This document shows positions 1 to 12,400 of a DNA stretch of 64,000 nucleotides, piece after piece. The stretch spans positions 1-64,000 of the forward strand of contig JAPYMA010002088.1 of assembly GCA_035041965.1 (NCBI GenBank), written 5' to 3'. This stretch comes from Anisakis pegreffii. Lineage: Eukaryota > Nematoda > Chromadorea > Rhabditida > Anisakidae. The notes below the pieces were generated by a model. It was given only the letters and a program-made list of their open reading frames with translations, was not told the origin of the DNA and made no database searches. The translations under genes were made by a program, and so were the position numbers. Numbering within the stretch: position 1 is the first letter of the stretch; each line of letters opens with the position of its first letter.

Positions 1-905
1 AGAAGATGGAATTCAGTGAGGATTACTTATTGACGAATCGTTAACAGCAATTACGATAACACTCATATTAGAAAAAATTTTTAAATAAATTTATAAGTTG
101 TTCGCTATCAAACAGACGATCAATTTTTACTGATTTAATAAAAACGGGTTTCATTTAAAATATGTTTCAAAGACTGTAGCGATGTAGTGAAAGTGTTTCT
201 TGACAATGACATTGAATAATTAAAAATTATTTCGCAAACAACACTTATGAAATCGAACTTATCATTAGGAATTTGATGCCGTTAACTGACTGAGGTGTTG
301 ATAGAACGATTTAAAGGTTGAAGCGATTTGGTAGAACACTCAAACATGTAAGCTCAAAGGGCCCGAATTCTGGATTTGACAATTTGTTTTTAAAACAGTA
401 ATGTCACCAGCATTACCGATCACTAACAATTTAATGTGATCGAACGGTGAAGATAATGCTGCGGAAGCATCACAGTGCCTCTGATCAAACTACGATTAAA
501 TCGAATTGACAATGAAATTTTAGTGGAATTGATGTTTCGAAACGAACTTATTCATCGCAACTATTCAAATTGAACAGCTAAATTTGAGCTTACTTGCAAT
601 GTTTTGGTCAAGGACTGGTTATTATGAGCGACTCAGAAATTGCAGTGATGTTTCAATAAAATATCATGCAAGTGTTACCTTTCAGCAGTAACTGGCGGTT
701 TTTGAGCTGCATGGGAACAAATGGCCAGCTGAATAAGTCAGCACATATTTATCACACATTTGGTCACAGCAAAAGATAATGAAAATTAGATCAGCTCAGG
801 AAAAGAAAATGAATAACGATATTCATAATAATGACGATGATAATTATCATAAAATAAATAATATCGGTAACAATGTAGTAGCAATAAATAGTTATCATAT
901 GACCA
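1..905. other. No gene seen, downstream of POU gene
   Basis: AT-rich sequence with no exon that I can support. It lies beyond the stop codon of the minus-strand POU gene, so its right edge is probably that gene's 3' untranslated region. Confidence 0.4.
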
Positions 906-1808
906 TCAATTATAAACAAACGTATCTTGTGGATATGCGTTCGGGTGAACAATAAGTTCTTGACCATATTGAGGTGTCATTCGTTTCTCCTTCTGCCTGC
1001 GGTTGCAAAACCAAACCCTGACCACTTCTTTTTCGAGTTGTAATTCAACGGCAACTTGTGCGATCTCTTGTGCATTTGGCTTGGGATTCTTCTGGAAATG
1101 ATACTCAAGGCGACTTTTGACTTGAACTTCGATTGATGTTCGCTTTTTGCGCTTTCGACCACCTTGACCAGTCATCTTCTCGAAAGCGCTATTCGGTGAT
1201 GAACTTGTTGAATCTGCTTCTTCCAGCCATTTATACAATAAAGGTTTTAATTTACACATATTCTTGAAACTCAATTGCAGTGCTTCGAATCGACAAATAG
1301 TTGTTTGACTGAATACATTTCCATAGAGAGTACCGAGTGCAAGGCCGACGTCAGCTTGTGTATATCCAAGCTTGATCCTGCGCTGCTTAAAAGTTTTAGC
1401 AAACGCTTCGAGATCTTCAGAACAAGTAGAATCAGAATCATCAGGCAACTGAGTAGATGAGAGAGCAATATCCTCTTGTGAGAATGTGTAAGGCCATGAC
1501 GAGGGAGCAGCTGATAGTCTCTGAATAACGTCAGGTCGTTCTGGTTCAGCTTTCATTTCGATCGGAGCTGGTGGTGGCGCCATAACAGCAGTCTGTTGTA
1601 ATTGCTGTTGAATATGCGCATGATGATGATATGACCATTCAGGTTGTGGTGGGAATAACAATTGGAATGGAGCTGAGGATTGCGGGTATTGAACAGGTTG
1701 TGAGGCTGTAGGCCATCGTTCACCGAGGTCCTGGAATGCCTCACAGGTCGGTTTGATTACCTGCGTATAATTCGCCTCTTCGGGCGCTGAGAACGCCGAC
1801 GACAACAT
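906..1808 (-). CDS. ceh-6: Class III POU homeobox transcription factor (CEH-6/Brn type)
   Basis: A 300-residue open frame holds both halves of a POU domain. The POU-specific domain covers about residues 129-203 ([20 protein letters not shown], then a block around [14 protein letters not shown]). The homeodomain covers about 219-277, with [13 protein letters not shown] in recognition helix 3. The near-invariant class III wording, including the [11 protein letters not shown] start of the homeodomain, points to the CEH-6/Brn group, whose members bind octamer-like DNA in the nucleus; in C. elegans ceh-6 acts in excretory and neural cells (family knowledge). The N-terminal half is rich in Gln, His and Pro, as in activation regions. 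Both DNA-binding halves lie in one uninterrupted exon, unlike the other genes here. The start at 1808 is the first ATG in frame, but the frame stays open about 50 bp further, so an upstream exon is possible. I am sure of the family and fairly sure of the class. Confidence 0.93.
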   Translation of the reverse strand: MLSSAFSAPEEANYTQVIKPTCEAFQDLGERWPTASQPVQYPQSSAPFQLLFPPQPEWSYHHHAHIQQQLQQTAVMAPPPAPIEMKAEPERPDVIQRLSAAPSSWPYTFSQEDIALSSTQLPDDSDSTCSEDLEAFAKTFKQRRIKLGYTQADVGLALGTLYGNVFSQTTICRFEALQLSFKNMCKLKPLLYKWLEEADSTSSSPNSAFEKMTGQGGRKRKKRTSIEVQVKSRLEYHFQKNPKPNAQEIAQVAVELQLEKEVVRVWFCNRRQKEKRMTPQYGQELIVHPNAYPQDTFVYN

Positions 1809-2038
1809 TGCACATTGGCTGATGATCGTGCTGATGCTGCTGCTGCTGCAGCACTATCGCTACGTTCCTTCTCGCTATCGCTCTCTGATTGGTGATTGCC
1901 GTCGGTGGCGCCACGCCCATCAACTACATTACGACTCTTGCTTGGCATTGAATCGGTTTTTGGACGTCTCTGATATGAATGCCACGCAATACAATATTCG
2001 AGCAGTAGTCTTATCGTCGTCACTTGATAGTCGTCCAT
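1809..2038 (-). other. Coding-like segment upstream of POU gene, in another frame
   Basis: From 2038 leftward the minus strand has a 93-codon frame starting MDDYQ. It contains a Ser/Glu/Asp-rich stretch ([15 protein letters not shown]) followed by an alanine run. Composition suggests real N-terminal protein sequence of a transcription factor. It overlaps the start of the POU frame but is out of phase with it, and I see no intron that joins the two cleanly. It may be an upstream exon with an acceptor I misjudge, a 5' leader, or the result of a sequence indel. Confidence 0.3.
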
Positions 2039-2040
2039 GA

Positions 2041-5000
2041 AATGATCATTTAAAAACTAAAAATACTCGCTTTTAATCAGCCTTTCGAAGTTTTATAATC
2101 GTACGATAACCATCCATACACAACTAATGTAAGCGTACATTCAGATGTGTGTTGTTTACTACTGAGCAATACCAAACAATGATTGAACATTATACAATTC
2201 CAAACTGTATCCCTTATAAAGTGTTAGCAACAATTTCATTATTTGCTGACTATCATTAGGATGATTCGAATTTCTGAGAAGTGGGAAAGGGGAAGGAAGA
2301 GGATGGGGCCACTTTCAACTAACGTCTATTTCTGATGCTTATAAGTGCAGTGCAAAATATTTCAAACTGTTCGAATTGTCAGCGTGCTAGTTTCGATAAA
2401 ACAAAGCCTGAATGCAAGAGATCTAAGTTCCTATGGACCATGTTCTTGATAAGATCACAAAAAACCGCCAAAATTTGCATCAAGATGACCATTTTTGGTT
2501 TTACAGAAACAAAAAGAGAAACCGATGACAATGGGAGCTGAGAAGTTAATAGACAATATTTTGAAAAGAGATGTGCACTTTGGTACCAAGTAAAAGTGAC
2601 AGAAAAGCGTGATAAAATGGGAAACGTGTGGTGCAAATTACGAAGAGAAAACGAATGTGATCTCACATAGAAAAAACGCTATCATCATCACGTCGTCACC
2701 AGTCGAACTGTTTTATTCTCCTATCACTTCAAGTGTTAAATGAAAACTAGCCATTAATGAATATTGTCATTTGATCATATGAAGTAATTATTAACTCCGT
2801 CACAAAACAAATGTTTGATGACAACTGACCACAAAATTCGCATCGCATAGAAATAATATTCTGAAAGAAATGAACAAGCACCAAGAGTATTAAAGTTGCG
2901 TTGTGAACGTTCTGCCTGCCAAGCATTGCGTACTAGCAAAAAAAGTTGTGATCTAGGGTAATGTTTTGAAAAAGTCGAGCACTGACAATGCAATATTGCA
3001 ATAGTACAAGTCTGAGACAATCTCAAAACGCCATTGCTGAGCTCAAATATAGGTAAGTGTAATTTATGAGGCGAACCAATTCGTGACTAGTTTCATATTC
3101 AACAACAAATCTTAAATAATGACAAAAGAGGCTAATTCTGGAGGATGATATGTTCTCGTGGACGATTATCAGGGTGCTCGATACGTATTCAGTTGATAAC
3201 TATGTCCATGACTACATTTTTCTTCTGTGTGTTTCTTTGAGCTTATTCGCTTGACTGTCTTTCGAACCAAATATTTTGCAATTCCTCAATCTCCAATGAA
3301 GTGTTTATGCTTACTAAAGTGGTGATGAATTGAATTTACGATGAAGCTTTTCCGAGTATTTTCACAATCATAAGCTTCGTTCCTTGCTTCAATTTTCATT
3401 AATAATTTTTCATATAACTTTTGATCACATTCATTTTCAAATGACTTCATTATTATAGTCTTACAAGAACGCGTTATTCTAAAAAAACAAAGATGAGAAC
3501 GACCAGTTTTTCGCTCTATTCTGTTTTCCAAACGTGCTTATCAGTTATGCGAACGAGAACACTCTAAAAGATCGGAGTCGTTTATCTTCTTCGAAAGCCA
3601 AATGATTGCATGAAGCAGTATTCTAATGATAATGGAAACGGGACGTTGTCACGACGAATGAATGGATAAATTGATTAATTGACAACTAAACGTCGTCGTT
3701 AGCTTTTGTTCGCATTTGGCATCGCTTTATTTCGCGCTATTGCTTACGTGCAACATACCAATTGATTCCATTCTGTTAAAAATTCTCTCTAATTTCATTG
3801 AATTGTTGATACCAATAATTTTAATGAATAAGCCAATTTCGAAAATGCTACGTTTTTAATGTTTATTCTTTTCAGTGAAACAATGTATGTCATGACGACA
3901 AAAGTCTCATTTAATGTTTTTGTTCGGCTTTTTTTGAATCTATTCTAATCGTTGTTGTCTGCTGTTATTTTTGTGCCGACCAAATAAATGTTTATCAAAT
4001 CTGTTAGATGGAATCGAGCGATCAAAGATCACCTTTCAAATACCTAATCAATTCTCAATGAAACTCACGTTCAACTTTTCCAATGCCAAATATCTGTTTG
4101 CAAATCTCTTCCTGTCTTTTCGGTTATGTTTTTTACCTAAACGAAAATGAAAGACCATTCAATAAAGTCTTGATTCAGTTGATTTTTCAAGGTCTATTAG
4201 TGAATTCAGAAGCACTTATTTTCTATGAACTCCTATATTGAATATTCCAATACTTGACCACTACGCAACGAATGAGTGCAACCTTTTTAAGTGATTAACG
4301 CCAACTAAATCCATGCAAAATTCATGTACTCCCTTTGAGCAGTACTAACGAATATATAGGATGAGCATATCTGGTTAGAGTTATTGAGGTTTAATTTACA
4401 ATGTTATTAGCATGTTAATGGTTTAAAATTGCTGTTATAATTCAGATCAACTATCATGTTCCAATTAGACACATGTAATATTTTTTCGACGATGATCTTA
4501 TTGAGCTGACAATAACCAGTTCAAATAAACATTATGACATCTGATTACAAGAATTTAAAACTTTTGTCGTGTGATTGATCGAGGCTATAAATTTTGATTC
4601 TAAATGAGTCAGTAAAACATACCCACCTCCCACTGAATTTAGCATTGAAGCATTTCGGTCTATGGATCTCTCTCGTAAGTCTACTGAACATTGCAAGCGA
4701 AAATAATTCAGATTTAGTGAGATGTGCGTCACAACAATTCTATTATGCATAAATTGTTGTCAGCTTCCACTGATAATCAGCTTTGTTTGATTTCTCATAA
4801 CTCACGTTTACACAGGAACTAATTTATTTGCAGTCAGAAAGTTGATAACAATCGTAGTTGTAACATTCAATCCGATGAACAATTCTCACAATCACTGAAC
4901 AATCACATGTAAATTATGTAAATTATTCTATCTCAAATATTGATTTTAACGTACTATTTCAACATGATGATGATGTACTACGTATGATCAGCTCTATAAC

Positions 5001-6247
5001 AGTATGTTCATGTATTTGTATGATGCTGTTGACATTATTTTGAAATATCATTGAGCATTTATTACGTTTATTTCCATTAGCGAAAGGTTTTTGACGATTA
5101 GTTCATTTTTTCCGGATCAGTATGGCAATGAACAATAGAGAGTAACAGCTACTAATGTAATTTCCAGATCAAATTAAGACCTAGAAAAATGCAAGTTGGA
5201 AGATGAAGAAATAAGGACAATATTCACTTTTTCAAATGAATTAATGTGTTAATTGCACAGTTATGGTGGGATATAAACTGCTACTAGAGAGTAGTGGTAG
5301 AGTCTTTGAAATGTAACAATTAATAAAGAATTGACACTCGATGAACAACAATCTTAATGAATTGCGTAGGTGTGATGGTTACGGTAAGCGACTAGTTGTC
5401 ACAGTATGGAGCGTTGTCTATCAAAGAGTGGTTGTTCGAGAAGTGTTGTAAGGCTGGTTGATAGCAGTGATGATGATGCGTTGACGGTCGGATGGATGGA
5501 TGGATGAATGGATGGGATCTGTTGAGAGGCAAGTGAATGGTTCAAATTGAGATGGTCGCAAAGGCGCAGTGTGAGTACATGAAAACTGAAGAGAATTAAG
5601 AATAAGAGTGAAATGGAAAGAACATTTTGAATTGCGGAATTACATTTGCATACGTAATAAGGCAGCAACGATAGATGCAAAGCTGACGAAGACTGCTTCG
5701 TGCAGGTGATGTGTCAGTTATATTGTGAATGCACCCAATCCTTTTATGAACTTGATGCTAGTAGTATTGATGGATGGATATTCATTATTACTCATCATCA
5801 ATACTATTATTAGTTGTTACACTGTCGTTGTTATAATATTATTGCTATGATTGTTGCTGTTATATAACAGTTATTATCTTGTTATAATAATTGCTATCAT
5901 CGTACTTAGCTCTTGTCTGCTTTCACTCAACTTTTCATTCATATTACCGTATGCCTCCTTCACTCCTTCACATTTATGGCCATCATCTCAGTCAATAGCT
6001 GTCAGCTCTCTGCCTTTATCATTTACCGCCATCACCACATTACCGCAATAAAACAACTCGCTCTATTCAATATATCATATGATAATTTATTAAAAACACA
6101 CATCAGAAAAGTCCGAGTCCCGCTATAAAGCACGTGAGTTGTTTGGTGACTGCAGATCAGGTTCGAAGTATCGAAAAGATTTGGTGACTTATAATAAATT
6201 TTTGGTCGACTTCAAAATGGATAAATGATGGGAGTGTGTGAATTTAG
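2041..6247. other. Long stretch without a recognised gene
   Basis: About 4.2 kb of AT-rich DNA between the divergent POU gene (left, minus) and the next plus-strand gene. It probably holds promoter sequence for both. All open frames are short with atypical composition. A GGAT-rich simple repeat occurs near 5490. Confidence 0.4.
5490..5516. repeat. GGAT/GATG simple repeat
   Basis: Imperfect tandem GGAT units; a shorter run of the same unit recurs near 5770. A minus-strand open frame over it is a by-product of the repeat. Confidence 0.7.
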
Positions 6248-6250
6248 TTG

Positions 6251-7120
6251 ATGGACAATGGATGTTCATATCGCCAAAAAGGCAACGAGGATGGCGGAGA
6301 TCATGTGCAAAAGCTGCGTAGAGCGCAATCGACCAAAGAGCACAATTCGTCCGGTGGAAACGCGTCGAATTCATTCAATAAGGCGACACGATTTCGTGAC
6401 GATTATCGACTCAAGAATGGTGCATACAACGACGCACGAAATGAACACTGGATTGCAAAAGCGCAAAATGGTTCCGTTTTATGTGTTTGTTTAGACGTTG
6501 GAATCATTTCTTGAACGTTTAGAATAGTGTTGAAGTAGATAGTACAGTACTGTTGCGGACCGATCAATCTGCCTAAAGACACATTGCCTAACGGACAATT
6601 TGCATAACGGACAGTTTGCCTGAGGAACAATTTGCCTATTAGGCGAAATATCCATTTAAAAACCGTAAGTTAGGCAAACTGTCATTAGGCTAAATGTCTT
6701 TAGGCAGATTGACCGGGTACCGTACTGTTGAATATATTGAATGATTGTGAGTCACAGAGCAAATTGATTCATTGTCAGTATGACGAGTTGCAGCCAAATG
6801 ATCGTTGCAATGTGATTCGAGTAGTTAAGTTGTCCTTCGCTCAATATATTATTCTTTCTCAACACTTCATTTGGCACAGTGGTGTTGAAAGTGTTCACTG
6901 CAATCGAATTCTATGTTATCAATTCCAGGTAGTTTTCGATCAAGCCGTAGTAGCGGTAATTTTGGTTCATCTTGCGAGAGTCGTGCGATGAATTCACATC
7001 AAAATTTTGGTGGTGTCTCGCAACGAACTGATAAAGACGGCGTTTCATCGACATTGCGTTACAACGATAAATTCGCAACCGCCACCACAACAGATACAGC
7101 AGACGCACTTAGCAGTAGCA

Positions 7121-7160
<40 letters not shown>

Positions 7161-9415
7161 TTCACCGTCATCCTCAAATCGCATGCTGTCGGATCGTTCT
7201 GATCGACGTATACCACCCTATTGTACATTTCATACACATCGACGTTCTGATGTCAGATTCTCGCAACGGCGAAATTTCGACTCGGATGCTGATTCGACGA
7301 ATGGCAATAGTAACAGCAATAGCGCTTCAACAGGCAGACATCAGAGTGAGTCTTGTTTGATTGTTGTTATGTTTCTGCTTATGGTGAGTATGGAGTAAAG
7401 TGTATTTTATTGGTTGCTCTTAGGCAGCAGCTCTTTGAGAATGTTTGCATGTTTTTATAAGTTTTTATATGTTTGAATTACGGAGGGAACATACAAATAT
7501 GGCGATTGCTCAATTGCATTTATAGTTCGTGATGGATGTTGTTCCGATTTTGGTTCGTGTTCTTCGAAAATGTATTGCGATCAGCCGCAACAACGATCGC
7601 GAATCGATGAGAAAGAGGATGCAGAAGTTTTGGATGAAGAACAGGTATAATATTAGCATCGAATATTTAGATCAGTTGGATTTAAGTGTCGGATTAACAC
7701 TCGAATACGAATACAAACAGCTTTTCAAAATGATCCAGCTTTTGGTGAATATTTTTGTTGTTGGGTTTGAATGCATTTTCATCCGGAATCTAGAATGTCT
7801 GCAATAGATATTCAGTGGCGATATTTTGAAGGAAGCTGCGAAAGATTGATGCCTAAAAAAATTATGAGTTTTCAAATTTTTATGTGCCCGACGATCCGTG
7901 TTCAACGACAAGTAACAACGCTGAATCGGAAGCAAAAGCAACGCACGCCTGATGAGGTACGAACATCATCAGTGCGATGGGTTGACGGAGCGAACGACGA
8001 TCGCGAAGCAAACAACCAAGGTTCATCCCATCATAATCCAGGTCGAGCTTTTGAAGGGGTTGGTTCTGGAGGCGGAGGGGGAGGAGGTAATGCAGGTTCG
8101 GGCAGATCCTCAAACAGTTCGGGTCGTTGTCGATCGTCAGTGGCAAAACGACTGAGCGGAAGTGGATGGCATATGGGCCCGAAAGAGTTCATTCGACGCG
8201 GTGTCAGTTACTCGTCACACACCTCTGCGGGTGCCTTTAACGGTTAATTTTTTTTTATTTCGTATCGTTTGGAATCGTTTGAATGGTTGGCTGTAATTAA
8301 ACAATTTGGTTGGTTCAAAGTTCAAGCCGTATTCGCCTTGAAGTAAATGCATCAATACCCTTACGCCTTAATCTGCGACTGTTTAAAATAAGTCTGCGGT
8401 AATATAAAATAATAGCTTTCAATGCAATCAGCAAATCATATTCTAAAGTGTTTTTCGAAATAAAGTGGCGATCATTTTTTCAAATATATGTTCTAAAAAT
8501 GAACTGAAATGGTTCTCTGCGCTGTTTTCTCGCTGCTCAGAAGAATCAAATTTACATTAGTGCTTCTCTGTGGAATAATTTTGTGTCTCATTTAAGGAGA
8601 ACAATTCCGAAATTTTCGTTTTTCACGAAATAGCGCATCTCGGAGTGTACGAGATTTCAACGATGAGCTCGCGTCTCCTCGAGATTCACATCATAGAGAG
8701 TAAGTTTCAGAACTTTTGAACTGATGTAGATGTGGAAATTTGCTGCATCGCTGCTCATTCGTTATGCGAAATGAACTCGCAATCAACCATCTGATCATTT
8801 TGTTTATTCTATTGTTGTTTTACTTGCAAATCGCTCGTTGTGTGGAAAGAGATGAATGTTTCTTAATGCGTTACATTTCGATTCATTGGTCGAAATTAAC
8901 GACGAGTCACTTGAATGTGTTTCAGACGAACTGAAGAAGGTGGCGGTAGTGAGGGGAAACGATATTTCGAATACTACAATAAAAATACAAAAACATTCTT
9001 CGGTAGAGGAGGAGGTCAGCGTTTTGCATGTTTATTTCGCTGTTGTTGTTGTTGAGGCGTTTATGTGGATGGATTGATTGTTTCAGTGTACTCGTTGGTG
9101 ACAGTTCACTAGGCGAAAAGTAATCAAAAAAGTTCGAATTTAGAATTTTATGAAGACAGATGATTCCCATGAAGATAGTTGCGTGGAAAGGATGTCAACA
9201 AAGGAAGAATGTGATATTGGTGATAATGGTGATAACAGAGAAGCATAAACTCGTGATGAGTTTGATTTGCTGATCAAATAAATTCAGAGTTGATGCCAGT
9301 CATGGTGACAATCTAGAATCGAAGTTGTTACTGATGAAAGGTCATAATTACAGGTGCTAGACGCGAAGCAACAGTTTCACGACGACGTTCATATCGTGGT
9401 CGTGACGTGTGCTAG
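6251..9415 (+). CDS. Unrecognised Ser/Arg/Gly/Asn-rich protein, seven exons
   Basis: Seven exons join with consistent phases: 6251-6470, 6929-7345, 7526-7644, 7816-8242, 8597-8699, 8926-9014 and 9354-9415 (stop TAG). They give about 478 residues. ATG 6251 follows directly after TTTAG, so this may instead be an internal exon starting at 6248. Visible features are an asparagine run (about 13 residues from an AAT repeat at 7120-7157), a Cys-bearing segment (CCSDFGSCSSKMYC), a more ordered core near exon 4 (WRYFEGSCERLMPKK), a glycine run (GGGGGGG), and a basic tail ending SRRRSYRGRDVC. There is no signal peptide or membrane span. The low-complexity RS/RG character resembles RNA-binding or condensate-forming proteins, but that is only an inference; I do not recognise a family. 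A 183-bp MITE lies in intron 1. Confidence 0.6.
6545..6727. mobile_element. Palindromic MITE
   Basis: The outer parts are inverted copies: CAGTAC and then, a few bases on, TCAATCTGCCTAAAGACA at the left match the reverse complement of the right end (TGTCTTTAGGCAGATTGA, then GTACTG). The centre carries further short inverted repeats of the form TTTGCCTAA/TTAGGCAAA. There is no coding capacity. The size and near-full-length foldback structure fit a non-autonomous DNA transposon. It lies in intron 1 of the gene at 6251-9415. Confidence 0.75.
7120..7157 (+). repeat. AAT triplet repeat coding for poly-Asn
   Basis: An in-frame microsatellite inside exon 2 of the 6251-9415 gene, translated as a run of about 13 asparagines after a serine run. 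It is likely to vary in length between individuals. Confidence 0.85.
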
Positions 9416-12400
9416 TCGATCGAATGGATAATTATTCCTTAGTAGTAATGTTCACTCAATGATTATAGCAATTAATGAGATGAAGATGGATTGTGCGGTG
9501 TTGGAGAGTGTGGAGAGGAATGCGTGAGGTGCTCGTTGCATTCGACATTTATTTTGATTTTGATTGGGGGAGCATTTGTTTTATTCAACAATTACTTTGA
9601 CTTGATTCTTTACCATTTCATTTGTTAACTAATTCAGTTATTATTTTCTGATCGGGGTTATATATCTATCCATCGCTCTTTTTAACACTGATGCTATTTT
9701 ACAGAATTTCTGTCTTCTTGTTACATTTGTACGAATTTCCCATTGTATTTTTTAATTCACTAGAATAATCCATTGAGGTTATTATATTCTAAAGAAAGTT
9801 ATTACTTTTGTTGTTATTGTTATTAGTATTGTTATTATTATCATTGTTATTATTATTATCACTATAATTGCTACTCTTATTATCATTTTGAATGTTATTA
9901 TTGTCTTATATTTTGAATTATTGAAAATAATAGCTCGTCGTTGATCTTGTTTTTGCGTGATTGATTGATCAGTTGATCGATATCTGATCTGTTTTGCACC
10001 TTCTACTAGTTTATCATTCATATTCGCTCGCGTATATAGTGTATGGAAATGCTTGATTTTGTTTTACCATATAAAATTCCATTTATTCATATGAAGAATG
10101 AATTGTCATTTATCATTTTGTTATTGTTATTTGTTTGTTGTTCTGTGGTTTGGTGCACACTGATGCTAGTTGATTACTGTTATTGTTGTTGTTGAATGTA
10201 CTGTTGTTGTGTTATGACGTATTTATCGTTGAACTGATTATTATTCACATTTTGATTCATTCGTACTGTTTTTCATTTCGTTTTGTATTTTTATGTCTCT
10301 TACATCATTGATATAATACATGAAATATGAAACTTATTATGCATCATCATTCAGTACGTATTGCAAACGTTTGGTGGTTATGTGTTTCGATCACCTTTTC
10401 AGTTCATTTATTGCAGTTATTGCAATGGTTTTGAGGGGCTTTCTTGGGCTTAGGCTTCGGTTTTTGTTCCAAACTAGCAAATGAAACAAGTTTTCCGTCC
10501 AGAAAAATGCTGTGAGCATAACTTTTCTTTTTCTTGAGCTTTTCTGTAAGTTTCATTGTGAGTTCATTCTGATTGTACTGCGCTGAGTGGGTCGTGATCG
10601 CGCGATTCAAAAAACATTTTATGAATTGTCTCGTTGATGAACGTCGTCGTCACGTTCGATATGTGAGCAGTTGTTTTGGAGTTTTTTTTTAGAATGGATG
10701 ATCATTTTCGATATCGTTCGATTGATGATCAGTTAGGAATATTCGAATGAATGAAAGTGTTTTCGAATGGACTAGACGAATCGTTGTGTTGTTTAAGTGC
10801 TTGTTTTGATAATTATTAGCTTTTGTGTTTAATTTGTAAATGATCGTCGTTTTTTTCTTCTGGAGCGAGATTTCTATTTCGATTCATTCATTTATTAATT
10901 CATTTAATTGATTTCTGTCAATCTATTTATTATTCATTTGTTTACCTCGTTTACGTTTTGTTTTGAGGATTTTTTATTGAAACAATTCTTTGTTTTACTG
11001 TGTTTTTCACATGCAAATTTCTCCTCGGTTTTTCGTTTTTTGTGTTGTAATCGAGAGTTTTTACCTCTTTTTGAAGAATTTTATGCATTGCAATCTGTAT
11101 GATTAGACGGCTTGATTTGAGTGTTGCTACTTGTTCCTTTATGCTTCTGCTGTGAACCGCTCTGGTTCGCCATTTGTTTCATTTTTCATTCTCTGATGGT
11201 TTTTCGATTTTTGATTTTTTTAAAATCTTTCATTATTCAGTAACTCTTCGGAAAAGAATTTACTCTGGGAAAGTGAATGGGAAAAGTATTCGCTGCAAAC
11301 GAATGTGGAAAATTAAAACGTTTAAGGAGAGGATCGCTGATTGCTTCTCCGTGACAACTGTATTTTTCATCTTGTGGTCAGTAGTTTTCTAATAGGGCTA
11401 TAAGGGAGACTCTCTGACAAATTATTGGACAAAGGGCATTTGAACATAACCGCTTTGCTGCTGACTGCAACGAACGTTTTCTCATCTGATCACTTTCGTA
11501 AATTTAATTCTCATTAATCCTTAATTACTACTGTCTTCAAAATGCAGTCATACTGACTGCATTGTGCAGTTAATTGTTCATCTGTTTCACCGAAACTTTT
11601 CTCTTGCGTTCCTTTTGCCGTACTCAGAACAGCGGTGTTGAGAGCTGAAATGGCTATGGGAATGGTGTAAAAAATAGAACAGCTGGAAGGAACGAATCAG
11701 GAGAATGTTTTCGGAAAAGTGTGGAACAGGAACATCACTAATTGCGTAACTTACTCGCATCATAATAGCATCGTATTTTTTTTGATACTTCATTTGCGTA
11801 CTCGATCACGTAATTATTGGATTATTGCTTATTTTAGTCATTGTCAGATTAATCTTTGTCGACTGTAATAGTTACGCACAACCGATTAAAATAATGCTGC
11901 TTACGAATCTATGAATGCGACGATGTCGAGCAATATAATGCAATTTCCCGTATTGATGAATTTGCTTTGCTGAATTTTCTGTCCCTACAATCATTTAGAG
12001 GAGGATACTATTGTTTACCGTGCATCGGATCAGAAATTAGTTTTGAAGTAAGAGGTGGAGGTGATTTTTTTCGTTGTCATCATCTTAAGCTGCTCCAATG
12101 TTTTTGGAACTATTTATCTGTGTCAACGAACGGTTCTGATCCCTCTCTCTCTCTCTCTCTTAAAAAAAGAGGTGAAAGTAATGGAATACGATTCAAATCT
12201 GGTTCTTAAGCTTGAGTTGGTCTTGTTTGGGGGTACAATTTATATTTGGATTATGGTAGAATTGAAAAATTCGCGAGAAATTGCAATTGACAGACGATAC
12301 TTTGTTTGAATGCCTATGTTTAGCCTGTTTTATTTCGGTTTCCTGCATCCAATCGCGTCCAGTTGAGCACCATTTCGTTCATCCTTTTTGAGTGCGTAAT

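Noticed and set aside
6258..6494. Alternative frame MDVHIAKKATRM over exon 1 of the 6251 gene
   Set aside because: Its splice phase does not match the next exon, whereas the frame chosen does.
7880..8155. Frames on both strands over exon 4 of the 6251 gene, and a GTACGA donor plus acceptor at 8040
   Set aside because: Using that intron would shift the frame out of register with the following three exons, which all agree without it.
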